This document shows positions 45,784 to 54,998 of a stretch of 64,000 nt of DNA, piece after piece. The DNA is taken from the NCBI RefSeq assembly GCF_000359585.1, contig NZ_APMH01000002.1, positions 1-64,000 on the forward strand, given 5' to 3'. The position numbers were made by a program, and so were the translations under genes. Source of the DNA: Clostridium tyrobutyricum DSM 2637 = ATCC 25755 = JCM 11008 (GTDB lineage Bacteria; Bacillota; Clostridia; Clostridiales; Clostridiaceae). Under the pieces are notes generated by a model that saw only the letters and a list, made by a program, of their open reading frames with translations, was not told the origin of the DNA and made no database searches. How positions within the stretch are numbered: the stretch's first letter is position 1; the number at the start of each line of letters is the position of its first letter.

Positions 45784-46656
45784 ATGATTAATTTTTTCAA
45801 AAAATTAAAAAATAATTCCTATAATAATAAAGATAATGATGCAAAATTCCACGATGATCTTAGAGAACTGTATAATAATTTCTCTTTAAGAATTGATCCT
45901 GAAAAATGGGATGCTCTTATACACAATGCTTCAAACAAATACAATTGGTATATGGATATTATGGGTGATAAACTAATGCATTTTCTCATGTCCAATTACA
46001 ATCTTCCCTATCAGATATGGACTTTACTGGATCAACATTTTCAGTGGAAAAGTGGAAGTAGGGAACTTTCAAAATCCTATCCAAAGGATTTCATACAATT
46101 TGTAATATCAAATATAAACAACCAATATAGGTTAAGATACGATCTGTTCAAATCAAAAATAAATGGTTCATATGATGATTTCATAAATTTATATTACAAA
46201 GCTTATTTTTCACTGCAAAACAAAAATCTCCATACTGCCCAAAAGTCAATCCTTCAGGCAAAGCAAATCTTTGACGGACATCCTGACCTAATTATCCTTG
46301 AAGGCAGTTACCATGTTGAAATCAATAGGATTGATAAAGCTATCGAAAATTTCTCCCATGTTATAAATAAAGACGATAATGATTTTTATGCCCATTTGAA
46401 TAGAGCTGATACTTATATAAAATCAGGAAAACTTAGCATGGCATATGAAGATTATAGAAAATGCCTGAGTATTGATCCTGAAAACACAAGAGTTCAATAC
46501 CAGCTTGGGGATTGCTGTCTGTACATGGGAAATTATCAAGAGGCAAAAGATATATATACTAAAATACTTTCAAAATACCCAAACGACAAATTAATTTCAC
46601 AAAATTTAAATTCAGCTTGTGACTTTTTAGAGGAGGAATTGAAATGCCAATCTTAG
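45784..46656 (+). CDS. TPR protein, J-less paralogue of the downstream J-domain protein
   Basis: Residues ~30-290 of this 290-residue protein align with residues ~65-340 of the J-domain-TPR protein two genes downstream (shared LPYQIWTLLDQHF / LPHKIWKILDDHF, HPDLIILEGSYH / HPDLKILDGRYY). The N-terminal J domain is absent. At least three TPR motifs occupy the C-terminal half (FYAHLNRADTYIKSGKLSMAYEDYRKCL). It is the first gene of the Hsp70 operon and its end overlaps the Hsp70 start by 13 bases. It probably binds the chaperone or its clients. Confidence 0.75.
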   Translation: MINFFKKLKNNSYNNKDNDAKFHDDLRELYNNFSLRIDPEKWDALIHNASNKYNWYMDIMGDKLMHFLMSNYNLPYQIWTLLDQHFQWKSGSRELSKSYPKDFIQFVISNINNQYRLRYDLFKSKINGSYDDFINLYYKAYFSLQNKNLHTAQKSILQAKQIFDGHPDLIILEGSYHVEINRIDKAIENFSHVINKDDNDFYAHLNRADTYIKSGKLSMAYEDYRKCLSIDPENTRVQYQLGDCCLYMGNYQEAKDIYTKILSKYPNDKLISQNLNSACDFLEEELKCQS

Positions 46657-48344
46657 GAATAGATTTAGGAACTACAAACAGCCTTGTTTCATACTGGAAC
46701 AATGAAAAATCCGTAATAATACCAAATGTTTTCGGCGAAAATCTGACTCCATCGGTAGTAAGTGTAGATGATTCAGGACAAATATTCATAGGCAAAATTG
46801 CAAAAGAACGCCTTATAACACATCCGGACATGACGGCAAGTGTATTCAAGAGAAATATGGGTTCAAAGAAATTATTTAAATTGGGAAATAAGGAATTCCT
46901 GCCTGAAGAACTTTCTTCACTTATAATCAGATCGCTGAAACAAGATGCCGAATCATATCTTGGACAATCTGTGGAAGAAGCCATTATAAGTGTCCCTGCA
47001 TATTTTAACGATACCCAGAGAAAAGCTACAAAAAGAGCTGGAGAGCTTGCAGGATTAAAGATAGAAAGACTCATAAACGAGCCCACTGCAGCAGCCATAG
47101 CTTACGGATTGTACGAGAGAGAATCCAATAGCAAATTTTTAGTTTTTGATCTAGGTGGAGGTACTTTTGATGTATCAATACTGGAACTTTACAAAAATAT
47201 AATGGAAGTAAGGGCTGTAGCTGGTGACAACTATCTTGGGGGAGAAGATTTTACCAATATCATTATGTCACTCTTCCTGGAACACAATAATTTAAAACTG
47301 GAGGATATTGAATACAAAACTGCAGCATATATAAAGGAACAGTCGGAAATGGCTAAAATTAAATTTTCCACAGCCAAAGAGGTTTCAATAAAATGTAAGA
47401 TAAAAGACAAATTACTTGATTACACTTTAAAAATAGATGACTACGAAAGAGACTGCCAAAGTTTAATTTCAAAACTAAGGAGGCCTATAGAAAGAGCCCT
47501 AAGCGATGCTAAAATAAAAGCAAGTGAAATTGACTCTATAGTTTTAGTTGGAGGTGCTACAAAACTTCCCATTATACGAACTTTCGTAAGTAAATTATTT
47601 GGGCGTATACCAAGTGTAAATATAAATCCAGATGAAGCTGTAGCTCTTGGAGCAGGAATACAGGCTGCAATGAAAGAGAGGAACAGGCATTTGAAGGAAA
47701 TAGTACTTACAGATGTGTGTCCTTATACTTTAGGTACTGATATATCAATAAGAAAGCCTGATGGATACTACGAACCAGGACATTTTTGTCCTATAATTGA
47801 AAGAAATACAGTAATTCCAGTAAGTAAAAGTGAACGTCTTTACACTATACAGGACAACCAGGAGAAAATAAATATTGAAATACTTCAAGGTGAAAGCAGA
47901 CTTTCTAAAAACAATATACTACTTGGTGAGATAAATATTGATGTGCCCCCTTCACCTGCAGGAGAGCAGGCCATTGACGTAAGATATACTTATGACATAA
48001 ATGGCATTTTGGAAGTTGAAGTAACTGTACTTTCAAATGGATTGAAGAAAAGAGCCATAATAGAAAAAAATCCAGGTTACATGTCAAAAGATGAAATTGA
48101 AAAAAGATTTCAAGAACTTAGCAGTATTAAAATTCATCCTAGAGAAAAGGAAGAAAATAAACTTATTATGGCCAAAGGGGAAAGATTATACGAGGAATCC
48201 ACAGGTAAAATTAGAGAATTGCTGGATTATAATTTACAAGTTTTTGAAGATATTTTAAATAGACAGGATGATCATGAAATAGAAGAAGCTGCAAAGAAAT
48301 TAAAAATGATATTTGCTCAAATTGAACAGATGAAGGAATTTTAA
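46644..48344 (+). CDS. Hsp70-family chaperone, HscC-like
   Basis: The 566 residues have the Hsp70 ATPase signatures GIDLGTTNSLVSYW, VFDLGGGTFDVSIL and VLVGGATKLPIIRTFV, then a substrate-binding domain and a short lid. Length and pairing with an unusual J-protein match HscC rather than DnaK (about 610-640 residues). It would fold or disassemble specific clients using ATP. SD GAGGAGG precedes the ATG at 46644 within the end of the TPR gene. Confidence 0.9.
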   Translation: MPILGIDLGTTNSLVSYWNNEKSVIIPNVFGENLTPSVVSVDDSGQIFIGKIAKERLITHPDMTASVFKRNMGSKKLFKLGNKEFLPEELSSLIIRSLKQDAESYLGQSVEEAIISVPAYFNDTQRKATKRAGELAGLKIERLINEPTAAAIAYGLYERESNSKFLVFDLGGGTFDVSILELYKNIMEVRAVAGDNYLGGEDFTNIIMSLFLEHNNLKLEDIEYKTAAYIKEQSEMAKIKFSTAKEVSIKCKIKDKLLDYTLKIDDYERDCQSLISKLRRPIERALSDAKIKASEIDSIVLVGGATKLPIIRTFVSKLFGRIPSVNINPDEAVALGAGIQAAMKERNRHLKEIVLTDVCPYTLGTDISIRKPDGYYEPGHFCPIIERNTVIPVSKSERLYTIQDNQEKINIEILQGESRLSKNNILLGEINIDVPPSPAGEQAIDVRYTYDINGILEVEVTVLSNGLKKRAIIEKNPGYMSKDEIEKRFQELSSIKIHPREKEENKLIMAKGERLYEESTGKIRELLDYNLQVFEDILNRQDDHEIEEAAKKLKMIFAQIEQMKEF

Positions 48345-48373
48345 TAATTTTATTATGATATAAGGAGGTAATT

Positions 48374-50884
48374 ATGAGTTTTTGGGATATATTAGGGATA
48401 GAGCCTACAGAAGATAAATCCGCTATAAAAGAAGCTTATGCATCACAATTGAATTTACATCATCCTGAAGATGATCCTGAAGGATTTCAAGCTTTAAGGG
48501 AAGCCTATGAAGCTGCACTGAAATACGATCCAGACAATCAGGACATTTCTTCAAATAATGACATTGACATAATGCAAAATTCTCCAATAAAACAATGGAT
48601 ATCAAAAGTAAATATTATATACAATGACTTTTTTCAGAGGATAGATGAAAATAAATGGTATGACTTATTAAATGAAGACATATGCTTTCAAATCGATACA
48701 TCTGAAGAAATAAGTTATGAACTTCTCAATTTTTTAATGGTCAACTATTATCTTCCCCATAAAATATGGAAAATACTTGATGATCATTTTTTATGGAGTG
48801 ATAAAGCTGAACAACTGTATAATATTTTCCATCCTGATTTTATAAATTTTGTATTGGATAGTATAAAGAGGCCAACAACCTTTAGATATAATCTATTTAA
48901 AAATGGATTGAATATAAATTATGATAAATATATAGCAAACTACTATAATGCTGTTCGTCACCTTAATGCAAATAATATATATGATGCCAGAAAATCAATA
49001 GACAGTGCTGCTAAAATGTATCCCTGTCATCCAGATTTGAAAATTTTAGATGGAAGATACTATTTAACAACAAACAATCTGTCTAAAGCTATCAAAATAT
49101 TCTCTAAAGTTATAGAATCACATGAAGATGATTTTGATGCCCATTTAAATCGCGGCATTGCACTTTTAAGACTTGGAAAGCTTCATGAATCCTATAAAGA
49201 CTACAGCAAGGCTGTTAAAATTCTCCCCAACAGTACTAGTGCTGCATATGGACTTGCATATTGCTGTTTTTGCATGGGGAAATTTGGGCAGTCCAGGGAA
49301 CTATTCCATGATTTATTGGAAAAATATCCATATAACTCGGATATAAAAGCAATGTTCATTTCCTCCAATGATTATTTGATTGATGAATATAAAAATAAAC
49401 CAGATTGTCACTATAAACTGGCTCAATGCTATTTTTACGCTGATGAATTTGAAAAATGCCATGAACTCCTAAAAGACATTATGAAAGATCCAAAAGCAGA
49501 CTCCAAAATCTATCTGCTGCTTGGTAATACATTAAAAATCTTAAACTCATTCAAAAAAGCTGAAATGTATATAAATGAATCCATAAAGTTAAATCCTGAA
49601 AACTGGGAAGCCTATTATTCGAAAGCTTTGTTATTTGAAAAAATGAACAAATATAAAGAAGCTTTAAATCTATATAACAGAGCTGAAATCATCAACAACA
49701 CCTCACCTGTATTATATGACAATAAAGGTAATCTTCTATGCAAACTTGAAAAATTCGAAGATGCTGTTGAATCCTACGGGAAATCCATAGAACTAAATTC
49801 CAATATTCCCCATGTGTATATTCATAGAATTTCTGCACTTGTTGAACTTGGACTCTATGATCAAGCACTGGATAATTGTGATATTGGTCTAAAAGCATTT
49901 CCCTACTACCCTGATTTATATATAAAAAAATCAAAAATACTTTTCGACTTAAAAAAATATGAAGATACAATCAATACATGCGACAGTGCTCTTAAAATAA
50001 ACATTGAACACAGTAAAATATACTATTACAAGGGAATGTCATCATTAATGCTTGACAATACAGATGCTGCAATCAAAATGTACTGTAAAGCTATAGAAAT
50101 GGACCCTGGCAATGCAAAATACTGCTATCATCTGGCATGTTTGTATTACGATGAAAATAACTATGAATTAGCTTTCGAGTACTATGGAAAAGCATTGGAT
50201 ATAGAACCAGAGTATATAGACTGTTATAATGACAGAGGGGTATTATATAAAAAGCTTGGGGATTTGGAGAGAGCAAAACAGGATTTTGAAAAGATACTGG
50301 AAGTTGACCCCAAATATATAAGTGCCTATAATAATTTAGGTGCTATCTATGGCACGTTAAAAGATTTTAGAACATCAATAGACTACTATAATAAATCACT
50401 GGAATTAGATCCGGACAACCCAGAAGTATACACTTCAAGGGGATTTTCATATAAATGCATGAAAAAATATCAAAATACACTCTCAGACTACAAACATGCT
50501 ATTGAGTTAGATCCAGAGTATTTGCTTGCCTATAATAATTTGGGGATTTTGTATTTTGACAATCTAAACGACTATGATAAATCATTGGAATATTTTCAAA
50601 TGTGCATAAAAATATCCCGTGATTACCATGAAGCTTATAATAATATTGGACTTTTATATAATAAATTGAAAGAATATGACAAGGGAATATCCTATATAAC
50701 AAAAGCACTGGAAATAGATCCTGACAATGAACTGTACAATCTAAATATAGCTATTCTGTATCAAAACAACCATGACTATCTAAAAGCCATAGAGCATTAT
50801 GAAAAAGTCATGGAGATTTCTCCTGACAATCAAACCGTAGAAAGAGCTTTAAAGAAATTAAAGAAAAAATCAGGTAAAAAATAA
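48374..50884 (+). CDS. J-domain protein with about 15 TPR repeats
   Basis: The 836 residues begin with a J-like domain (SFWDILGIEPTEDKSAIKEAY), but the HPD tripeptide reads HPE (residues 30-32, HHPEDDPEGF). This RPE/HPE-type variant is seen in J-proteins that pair with HscC-type Hsp70s. From about residue 205 to the end are consecutive 34-residue TPR units with the W/LG-Y-A-P pattern (for example YISAYNNLGAIYGTLKDF). It probably brings clients to the Hsp70 encoded just upstream (29-base gap, GGAGG site). Confidence 0.88.
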   Translation: MSFWDILGIEPTEDKSAIKEAYASQLNLHHPEDDPEGFQALREAYEAALKYDPDNQDISSNNDIDIMQNSPIKQWISKVNIIYNDFFQRIDENKWYDLLNEDICFQIDTSEEISYELLNFLMVNYYLPHKIWKILDDHFLWSDKAEQLYNIFHPDFINFVLDSIKRPTTFRYNLFKNGLNINYDKYIANYYNAVRHLNANNIYDARKSIDSAAKMYPCHPDLKILDGRYYLTTNNLSKAIKIFSKVIESHEDDFDAHLNRGIALLRLGKLHESYKDYSKAVKILPNSTSAAYGLAYCCFCMGKFGQSRELFHDLLEKYPYNSDIKAMFISSNDYLIDEYKNKPDCHYKLAQCYFYADEFEKCHELLKDIMKDPKADSKIYLLLGNTLKILNSFKKAEMYINESIKLNPENWEAYYSKALLFEKMNKYKEALNLYNRAEIINNTSPVLYDNKGNLLCKLEKFEDAVESYGKSIELNSNIPHVYIHRISALVELGLYDQALDNCDIGLKAFPYYPDLYIKKSKILFDLKKYEDTINTCDSALKINIEHSKIYYYKGMSSLMLDNTDAAIKMYCKAIEMDPGNAKYCYHLACLYYDENNYELAFEYYGKALDIEPEYIDCYNDRGVLYKKLGDLERAKQDFEKILEVDPKYISAYNNLGAIYGTLKDFRTSIDYYNKSLELDPDNPEVYTSRGFSYKCMKKYQNTLSDYKHAIELDPEYLLAYNNLGILYFDNLNDYDKSLEYFQMCIKISRDYHEAYNNIGLLYNKLKEYDKGISYITKALEIDPDNELYNLNIAILYQNNHDYLKAIEHYEKVMEISPDNQTVERALKKLKKKSGKK

Positions 50885-50889
50885 ACTCT

Positions 50890-50908
50890 CCAGCAGATGT
50901 ACTGCTGG
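50890..50908 (+). terminator. Terminator of the Hsp70/TPR operon
   Basis: CCAGCAG (50890-50896) pairs with CTGCTGG (50902-50908), followed by GGTTTT, six bases after the stop codon. Confidence 0.75.
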
Positions 50909-50925
50909 GGTTTTACATAGACTTA

Positions 50926-52314
50926 TCACATTAAAAATACTGCAAATATAGTTGTAACAACCAGACCTATTACAACAGGTATCAAATTTCTCTTGGTGAG
51001 TTCAAAGGCATCTACTTTGCATATTGCAGCTACAGGTATAACCGCCCATGGTATTATAGTCCCTCCACCTACATATATAGCCGCTATCTGTCCAAGCGCT
51101 GTAAGTACATCTATTCCTCCACCAAGTGAAATGGAAAACATGTGGGCTATGGAACCGACAAGGGATATACCTGAAAATCCAGATCCATCGAGACCTGTTA
51201 TAGCACCTACTGCAGTCAAGGTTCCAGAAGCTACAAATGGATTCAGAGGTACTATACTAGAAAGTGCAACTCCGAGGTCATTTACTATTCCCTGGGAATG
51301 TTTTGGAAGTATATTTCCAAAAATTTCACCAAAGGCTGAATCCCCAAGGTAAAAAAATGCGGCTATTGGAATTACAACACCAAATATTTTAAATCCAAAT
51401 TGAAGCCCCGCCACAATGTTGTCAGTTATTTTTTCAAGAGATGCCTTTTTATAATATATAATTGAAATTATACTGAGGATAAATACTGCAGTTCCACCTA
51501 TAAGTGCTGTAGCATCCCCTCCTTGAAATTTATAGGTATACATGAGGAATATATCTAATATGAAAACAGCAATTATTATAGCTGCCAGTGTTTTTCTAAA
51601 AGTTTGTGGGATAACCATTTGTGACTCTTCATTCGCTTCATCTTCCAAATCAAAATCCGTATTGATTTTTCCCCTTTTCATATCCTTTCTAAGCATGTAA
51701 AATGCAGTTATAGTAGTAACTGCACCCATTACAATAGTAAGGGGTACACTGGCAGATATTACTTTGGATACAGGTATACCAGCTGCATCTGCTGTAAGCT
51801 TTGGAGCTGCTTGTATTATAAAATCACTGGACAGTGCTATACCATGCCCAAACAAGTTCATTGCAACTGCAGCCCCTATTGCAGGCAGTCCAACTTTTTT
51901 AGCTATAGGAAGAAACAGTGCCCCTATTAAAGCTACTGCAGGAGACGGCCAGAAAAGCCAGGAAAGTGCCATCATCACAATACCTATTACCCAATAGGCA
52001 GATGCTGGTGATTTGATTATCTTGCCAAAAGGTTTAACCATCTCTTTATTTATCCCGGAAGTAACCAATACATTGCTCATGGCAGTTATTATAGAAATTA
52101 TAAATATGGTTGGCATAAGCTCTTTGGTTGCATATACAAGACTGTTGAATACTCCAATGAGGGATTTTGAAACAGATGCAGTTCCGACTATCCCAAGAAT
52201 AAAAATTCCGACTATACATATCAAGGATATATCCCTTTTCATTATCATTGCAACAATTATTACAACTATGAATATAAGATATATAAAGTGGAGATTTGTA
52301 AGTACAATATTCAT
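50926..52314 (-). CDS. Ion-transporter-superfamily permease (GntP/dicarboxylate-like), substrate unknown
   Basis: The 462 residues have about twelve hydrophobic helices, with a central cytoplasmic polar loop (MLRKDMKRGKINTDFDLEDE). Re-entrant-loop-like stretches (LSWLFWPSPAVALIGALFLP, GLDGSGFSGISLVGS) are typical of IT-superfamily carriers for organic anions. It could move a gluconate-, citrate- or dicarboxylate-like solute. The start at 52314 has a weak upstream site. It is a single leftward gene between two terminators. Confidence 0.75.
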   Translation of the reverse strand: MNIVLTNLHFIYLIFIVVIIVAMIMKRDISLICIVGIFILGIVGTASVSKSLIGVFNSLVYATKELMPTIFIISIITAMSNVLVTSGINKEMVKPFGKIIKSPASAYWVIGIVMMALSWLFWPSPAVALIGALFLPIAKKVGLPAIGAAVAMNLFGHGIALSSDFIIQAAPKLTADAAGIPVSKVISASVPLTIVMGAVTTITAFYMLRKDMKRGKINTDFDLEDEANEESQMVIPQTFRKTLAAIIIAVFILDIFLMYTYKFQGGDATALIGGTAVFILSIISIIYYKKASLEKITDNIVAGLQFGFKIFGVVIPIAAFFYLGDSAFGEIFGNILPKHSQGIVNDLGVALSSIVPLNPFVASGTLTAVGAITGLDGSGFSGISLVGSIAHMFSISLGGGIDVLTALGQIAAIYVGGGTIIPWAVIPVAAICKVDAFELTKRNLIPVVIGLVVTTIFAVFLM

Positions 52315-52409
52315 ATTTTTCCCCCGGACAAATTAGTATACTAATAAGTTATGCAGTATAAAATATGCTGTGATAGGAAATATTAAATAACAATAAGGCA
52401 AAAGTTTTT

Positions 52410-52438
52410 TTGACTTGTATCATTTTAAGTGTTATAAT
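52410..52438 (+). promoter_or_regulatory. Sigma-A promoter of ssrA
   Basis: TTGACT (52410-52415) and TATAAT (52433-52438) are separated by exactly 17 bases and lie about 70 bases upstream of the mature tmRNA 5' end. That is an excellent vegetative promoter for a processed precursor. Confidence 0.85.
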
Positions 52439-52505
52439 TAAAAACTGCATCAAGTATTTAATTGTTGCAGTTCTTGCTTAAAGAGCAATTTGCGTTTTAC
52501 ATTAT

Positions 52506-52868
52506 GGGGGCGCATTTTGGTTTCGACGGGGGCAAGTTGGGTTTGAGAAGCGAGTCGAGGGAACCTGTGGACCCGCGTTAAAAAACTATGGGGTTTAAAT
52601 ATAAACGCAAATAATAACGAAGAATTAGCTTTAGCAGCGTAATCTGCTAGCCGTCAGTCCGGATTTCCCGCGTTCCGGAGCCTGGCGCCGATAGCGGGGT
52701 CCCGAGTCCAGGAAAGCTTTGACTTGGAAACGGAATTTATGAAGCTACTGAATTCAGAAGCCTGTCCTTAGGCGTCTGAAGGAGGGAATGTTAAAATAAG
52801 GACTGCACTCGGAGATGCTCAGGCGTTTCTGCTTTCGGACAGGGGTTCGACTCCCCTCGCCTCCACCA
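52506..52868 (+). ncRNA. ssrA: Transfer-messenger RNA (tmRNA)
   Basis: The 5' GGGGGCG and 3' CGCCTCC-ACCA ends pair as a 7-bp acceptor stem with encoded CCA. The T-arm GGGGTTCGACTCCCC and the D-like TGGTTTCGACGGG are present. The tag frame reads GCA AAT AAT AAC GAA GAA TTA GCT TTA GCA GCG TAA, that is ANNNEELALAA. It rescues stalled ribosomes and tags unfinished proteins for proteolysis. It is a one-piece tmRNA. Prophage-like DNA begins directly downstream. Confidence 0.97.
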
Positions 52869-52890
52869 ATTGGTAACAGAGTATTTTAAT

Positions 52891-52927
52891 AAATGACTAT
52901 TTATCATCATTTGATAAATAGTCATTT
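52891..52927 (+). terminator. Terminator of ssrA
   Basis: A perfect 16-bp stem, AAATGACTATTTATCA (52891-52906) with its complement (52912-52927), ending in a T-run. Confidence 0.9.
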
Positions 52928-53005
52928 TTGATATTGCATAATATCATTACTGTATGGTAACTAATATATAAAAGTTTTATGCTTTGGATGTCAAAATGGA
53001 TGTCA

Positions 53006-53142
53006 TTAAATTATCTCAGATACCTGTAAATTCAAGGCTCTACAAATCTTTATTGTTTTACTTAATCTCACTTTTGTAAATGGTAAATGTAATAAAAGAA
53101 TTAAAGAAAGAATGTTTATTTTTGTAATTTTAGACAAGCTAA
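53006..53142 (-). pseudogene. Possible remnant of an XRE-type repressor (C-terminal end)
   Basis: Leftward sequence ends LSKTIKICRALNLQVSEII before a TAA at 53006. That resembles the end of Cro/C1-type helix-turn-helix domains, where a helix such as KIAKALNV closes the fold. Upstream codons lack a recognisable start or full HTH. It sits at the edge of the prophage-like region, where a repressor would be expected. Confidence 0.3.
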
Positions 53143-53185
53143 TAATTCCAATATTCTTACCTTGCATATTATTTTTAAGAGGTAT

Positions 53186-53338
53186 ATGATTAAAAAAGAA
53201 AATATTATGATTGCATCTATAATTCCTAAAAAAGTTTATGCAATGCTTGTTAAAGAAGCGGAATATGAAGATAGGTCTGTTAGTGGAATGATACGTAAAA
53301 TAATAAAAGACCATTATAATATAAGAGATGATGAATAG
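53186..53338 (+). CDS. Ribbon-helix-helix DNA-binding protein (50 residues)
   Basis: The product (IMIASIIPKKVYAMLVKEAEYEDRSVSGMIRKIIKDHY) fits an Arc/CopG-type fold: one beta strand, helix A, the S-V-S turn and helix B. The ATG at 53186 has AGAGG three bases upstream; ATG at 53207 is the alternative. It probably acts as a dimeric repressor in the mobile region. A second RHH gene follows 21 bases later. Confidence 0.65.
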   Translation: MIKKENIMIASIIPKKVYAMLVKEAEYEDRSVSGMIRKIIKDHYNIRDDE

Positions 53339-53359
53339 AAGCCTTGATAGGTATATACT

Positions 53360-53518
53360 ATGAATGAAAAGACTACATTATATATAGAACCAGAATTAAA
53401 AAAGAAAGTACAAGTAGAGTTAATAAAAGATGAAGACAAACAAAGTCTATCTAATTTAGTAAATATATTATTAGGTAAGTGGATAAGAGAGAGGGAATTG
53501 AGAGATAAGGAATATTAA
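53360..53518 (+). CDS. Ribbon-helix-helix-like small protein (52 residues)
   Basis: MNEKTTLYIEPELKKKVQVEL, then KDEDKQSLSNLVNILLGKWI, matches the RHH pattern with a beta strand followed by two helices around an S-L-S turn. The ribosome site is weak. It lies in tandem with the previous RHH gene and both end at a common terminator, suggesting a two-gene regulatory unit of a mobile element. Confidence 0.6.
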   Translation: MNEKTTLYIEPELKKKVQVELIKDEDKQSLSNLVNILLGKWIRERELRDKEY

Positions 53519-53521
53519 TAT

Positions 53522-53555
53522 AAAGAGAGTTCTAAACTTAATTAGAACTCTCTTT
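53522..53555 (+). terminator. Terminator after the RHH gene pair
   Basis: A perfect 14-bp stem, AAAGAGAGTTCTAA (53522-53535) with its complement (53542-53555), directly after the second RHH stop. Confidence 0.85.
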
Positions 53556-53626
53556 ATATTAAAGTTAACCTTGGATCCTATACGCACTTTTAAATCGAAA
53601 TGTTCTGTCTCCTTTGCATAATCAAT

Positions 53627-53812
53627 TTAACGTGCCACAAGCTTAAAAGCTCTATTTCTGTATTTTTGTAATTTACTGTCCTTGTCAATATTCTTGTCAA
53701 TAATTGTAATGCTTTTAGTCCATTTGTTTTTAGAAGATTTACTGTTTAGCTTGTCGAAACTTTTGTACACATCTGCAAGATTGAGCTCGGTATTTTTATA
53801 TACCTTTTCCAT
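53627..53812 (-). CDS. Small hydrophilic protein (61 residues), function unknown
   Basis: MEKVYKNTELNLADVYKSF and a Lys/Ser-rich body contain no recognised motif. GAGGAGG nine bases before the ATG at 53812 decides the start; that site lies in the end of the GAF-domain gene. It is therefore translated from the same message as the broken GAF gene and may be the effector or partner of that sensor. Confidence 0.55.
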   Translation of the reverse strand: MEKVYKNTELNLADVYKSFDKLNSKSSKNKWTKSITIIDKNIDKDSKLQKYRNRAFKLVAR

Positions 53813-53813
53813 G

Positions 53814-54597
53814 TTAATCTTCCTCCTCATTATTATTAATTCTATCACAATATTTATAAGATTGATAGGCAGTTGCATTTAATAATGCCATGTTATAGCA
53901 ATAAACTTCAATCACCTTAATCTCATGTTCGGATGGTTTGTTAGAAAAATCAACAGTTAAAACACCAAAATTTTTAATTGGTATTGCCAATATAGCACTG
54001 TACGTTTGTTTCCCAGAAAAGCCATTCCAATCAGGGTCATTTTCTAAATCATAAACAAATTCTTCTTTTTCTTTTCTGAAAGCTCTGCCTGCAATAGAAT
54101 CATCAATAGGCAAATATTTTGTATCAGTTTTATAACTGGTATAATTTGCACTTCTATAGAATGATTGGAGAACAGGTTTCTTATCTTTTTCTATACGTAA
54201 AGCCCATAAGCTCACTCGTTTTTGATTACTTCCTACAATATCATTTGAAATTAAATTATTTATTATCTTAAATTGTTCCCCTATTCAATTACATTTTCAT
54301 TTTCTATAGAATCAAATATAACTGATTGAGAACTATACAAAAAATTTGTCAATGTGTTTAAAGAATTCAGTATATTATTATTTATTGCTTCTGCTTTAGA
54401 TAAATCATTATGCAATTCGTGATTCTGTTTGGATAAGTCAAAAATTTTTGTTTCCTTTGCAACCGACTTAGTATATTTATAAGCCGACGTTATTAAGAGT
54501 GCACAGATAGCCATAAAAGCTATTATAAAAGTTACCTCAAAATGCGAAGTCCTGTTGGAGAAAAAGAGCCTAAAACTGCTTTTATAGTGTCTTCCAT
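53814..54597 (-). pseudogene. Membrane-anchored coiled-coil GAF-domain protein with two frameshifts
   Basis: Three leftward frames join into one protein. A start region (MEDTIKAVLGSFSPTGLRI) is followed by a membrane helix and coiled coil (FIIAFMAICALLITSAYKY..., residues to FDSIENENVIE), and then a GAF-like domain (VSLWALRIEKDKKPVLQSFY, DDSIAGRAFRKEKEEFVYDL, AILAIPIKNFGVLTVDF). Adding one T near 54540 and one A near 54281 restores a continuous 262-codon frame. Either single-base losses inactivated a signal-sensing gene or these are sequencing errors. Confidence 0.7.
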
Positions 54598-54645
54598 ATC
54601 ATATAATATTCTCCTATATAAGTATATGTTAAATACATTTAATTA

Positions 54646-54732
54646 TTATAATTCAAATATGTCTTCGTTAAGATTAAGTATTCTACAAATATATTTAAAT
54701 TCCTGCTTATTTTTACAATACAAATAAAATAT
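54646..54732 (-). pseudogene. Short remnant of a regulator-like gene
   Basis: Leftward frame LYCKNKQEFKYICRILNLNE followed by DIFEL and a TAA looks like the end of a small phage-type regulator. No start is visible. The evidence is weak. Confidence 0.2.
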
Positions 54733-54792
54733 AGTTATACTACTACTTACAGTATAATGTAATTTCTATACACTAGCTGTATGAGGTGGCAT

Positions 54793-54969
54793 ATGAAAGG
54801 CATAGAAGAAGTCTTACTAGAAATAGAGAAATTAAGAAGTGAATTATACAGATTAATAAATAGCAAGGGAAATTTAATGGATAAGGATGTAGTTAAGGTA
54901 AGTCAAGAATTGGATAGGGTCTTGAATGAATACAGGAAATTAATTAAAAATAGTATAGATAATGAATAA
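54793..54969 (+). CDS. Spo0E-like aspartyl-phosphate phosphatase
   Basis: The 58 residues form two helices with the Spo0E signature SQELD (residues 37-41) followed by VLNEYRKL. Spo0E-like proteins dephosphorylate Spo0A~P and delay sporulation. The ATG at 54793 has AGGTGG three to eight bases upstream; an ATG at 54781 in frame overlaps that site. A terminator overlaps the stop. Its location inside mobile DNA suggests an element-borne brake on sporulation (inference). Confidence 0.85.
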   Translation: MKGIEEVLLEIEKLRSELYRLINSKGNLMDKDVVKVSQELDRVLNEYRKLIKNSIDNE

Positions 54970-54998
54970 AAGCCTTGGTTTAATCCAGGGCTTTTATT
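54965..54998 (+). terminator. Terminator of the Spo0E-like gene
   Basis: AATAAAAGCC (54965-54974) pairs perfectly with GGCTTTTATT (54989-54998), overlapping the stop codon. Confidence 0.8.
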
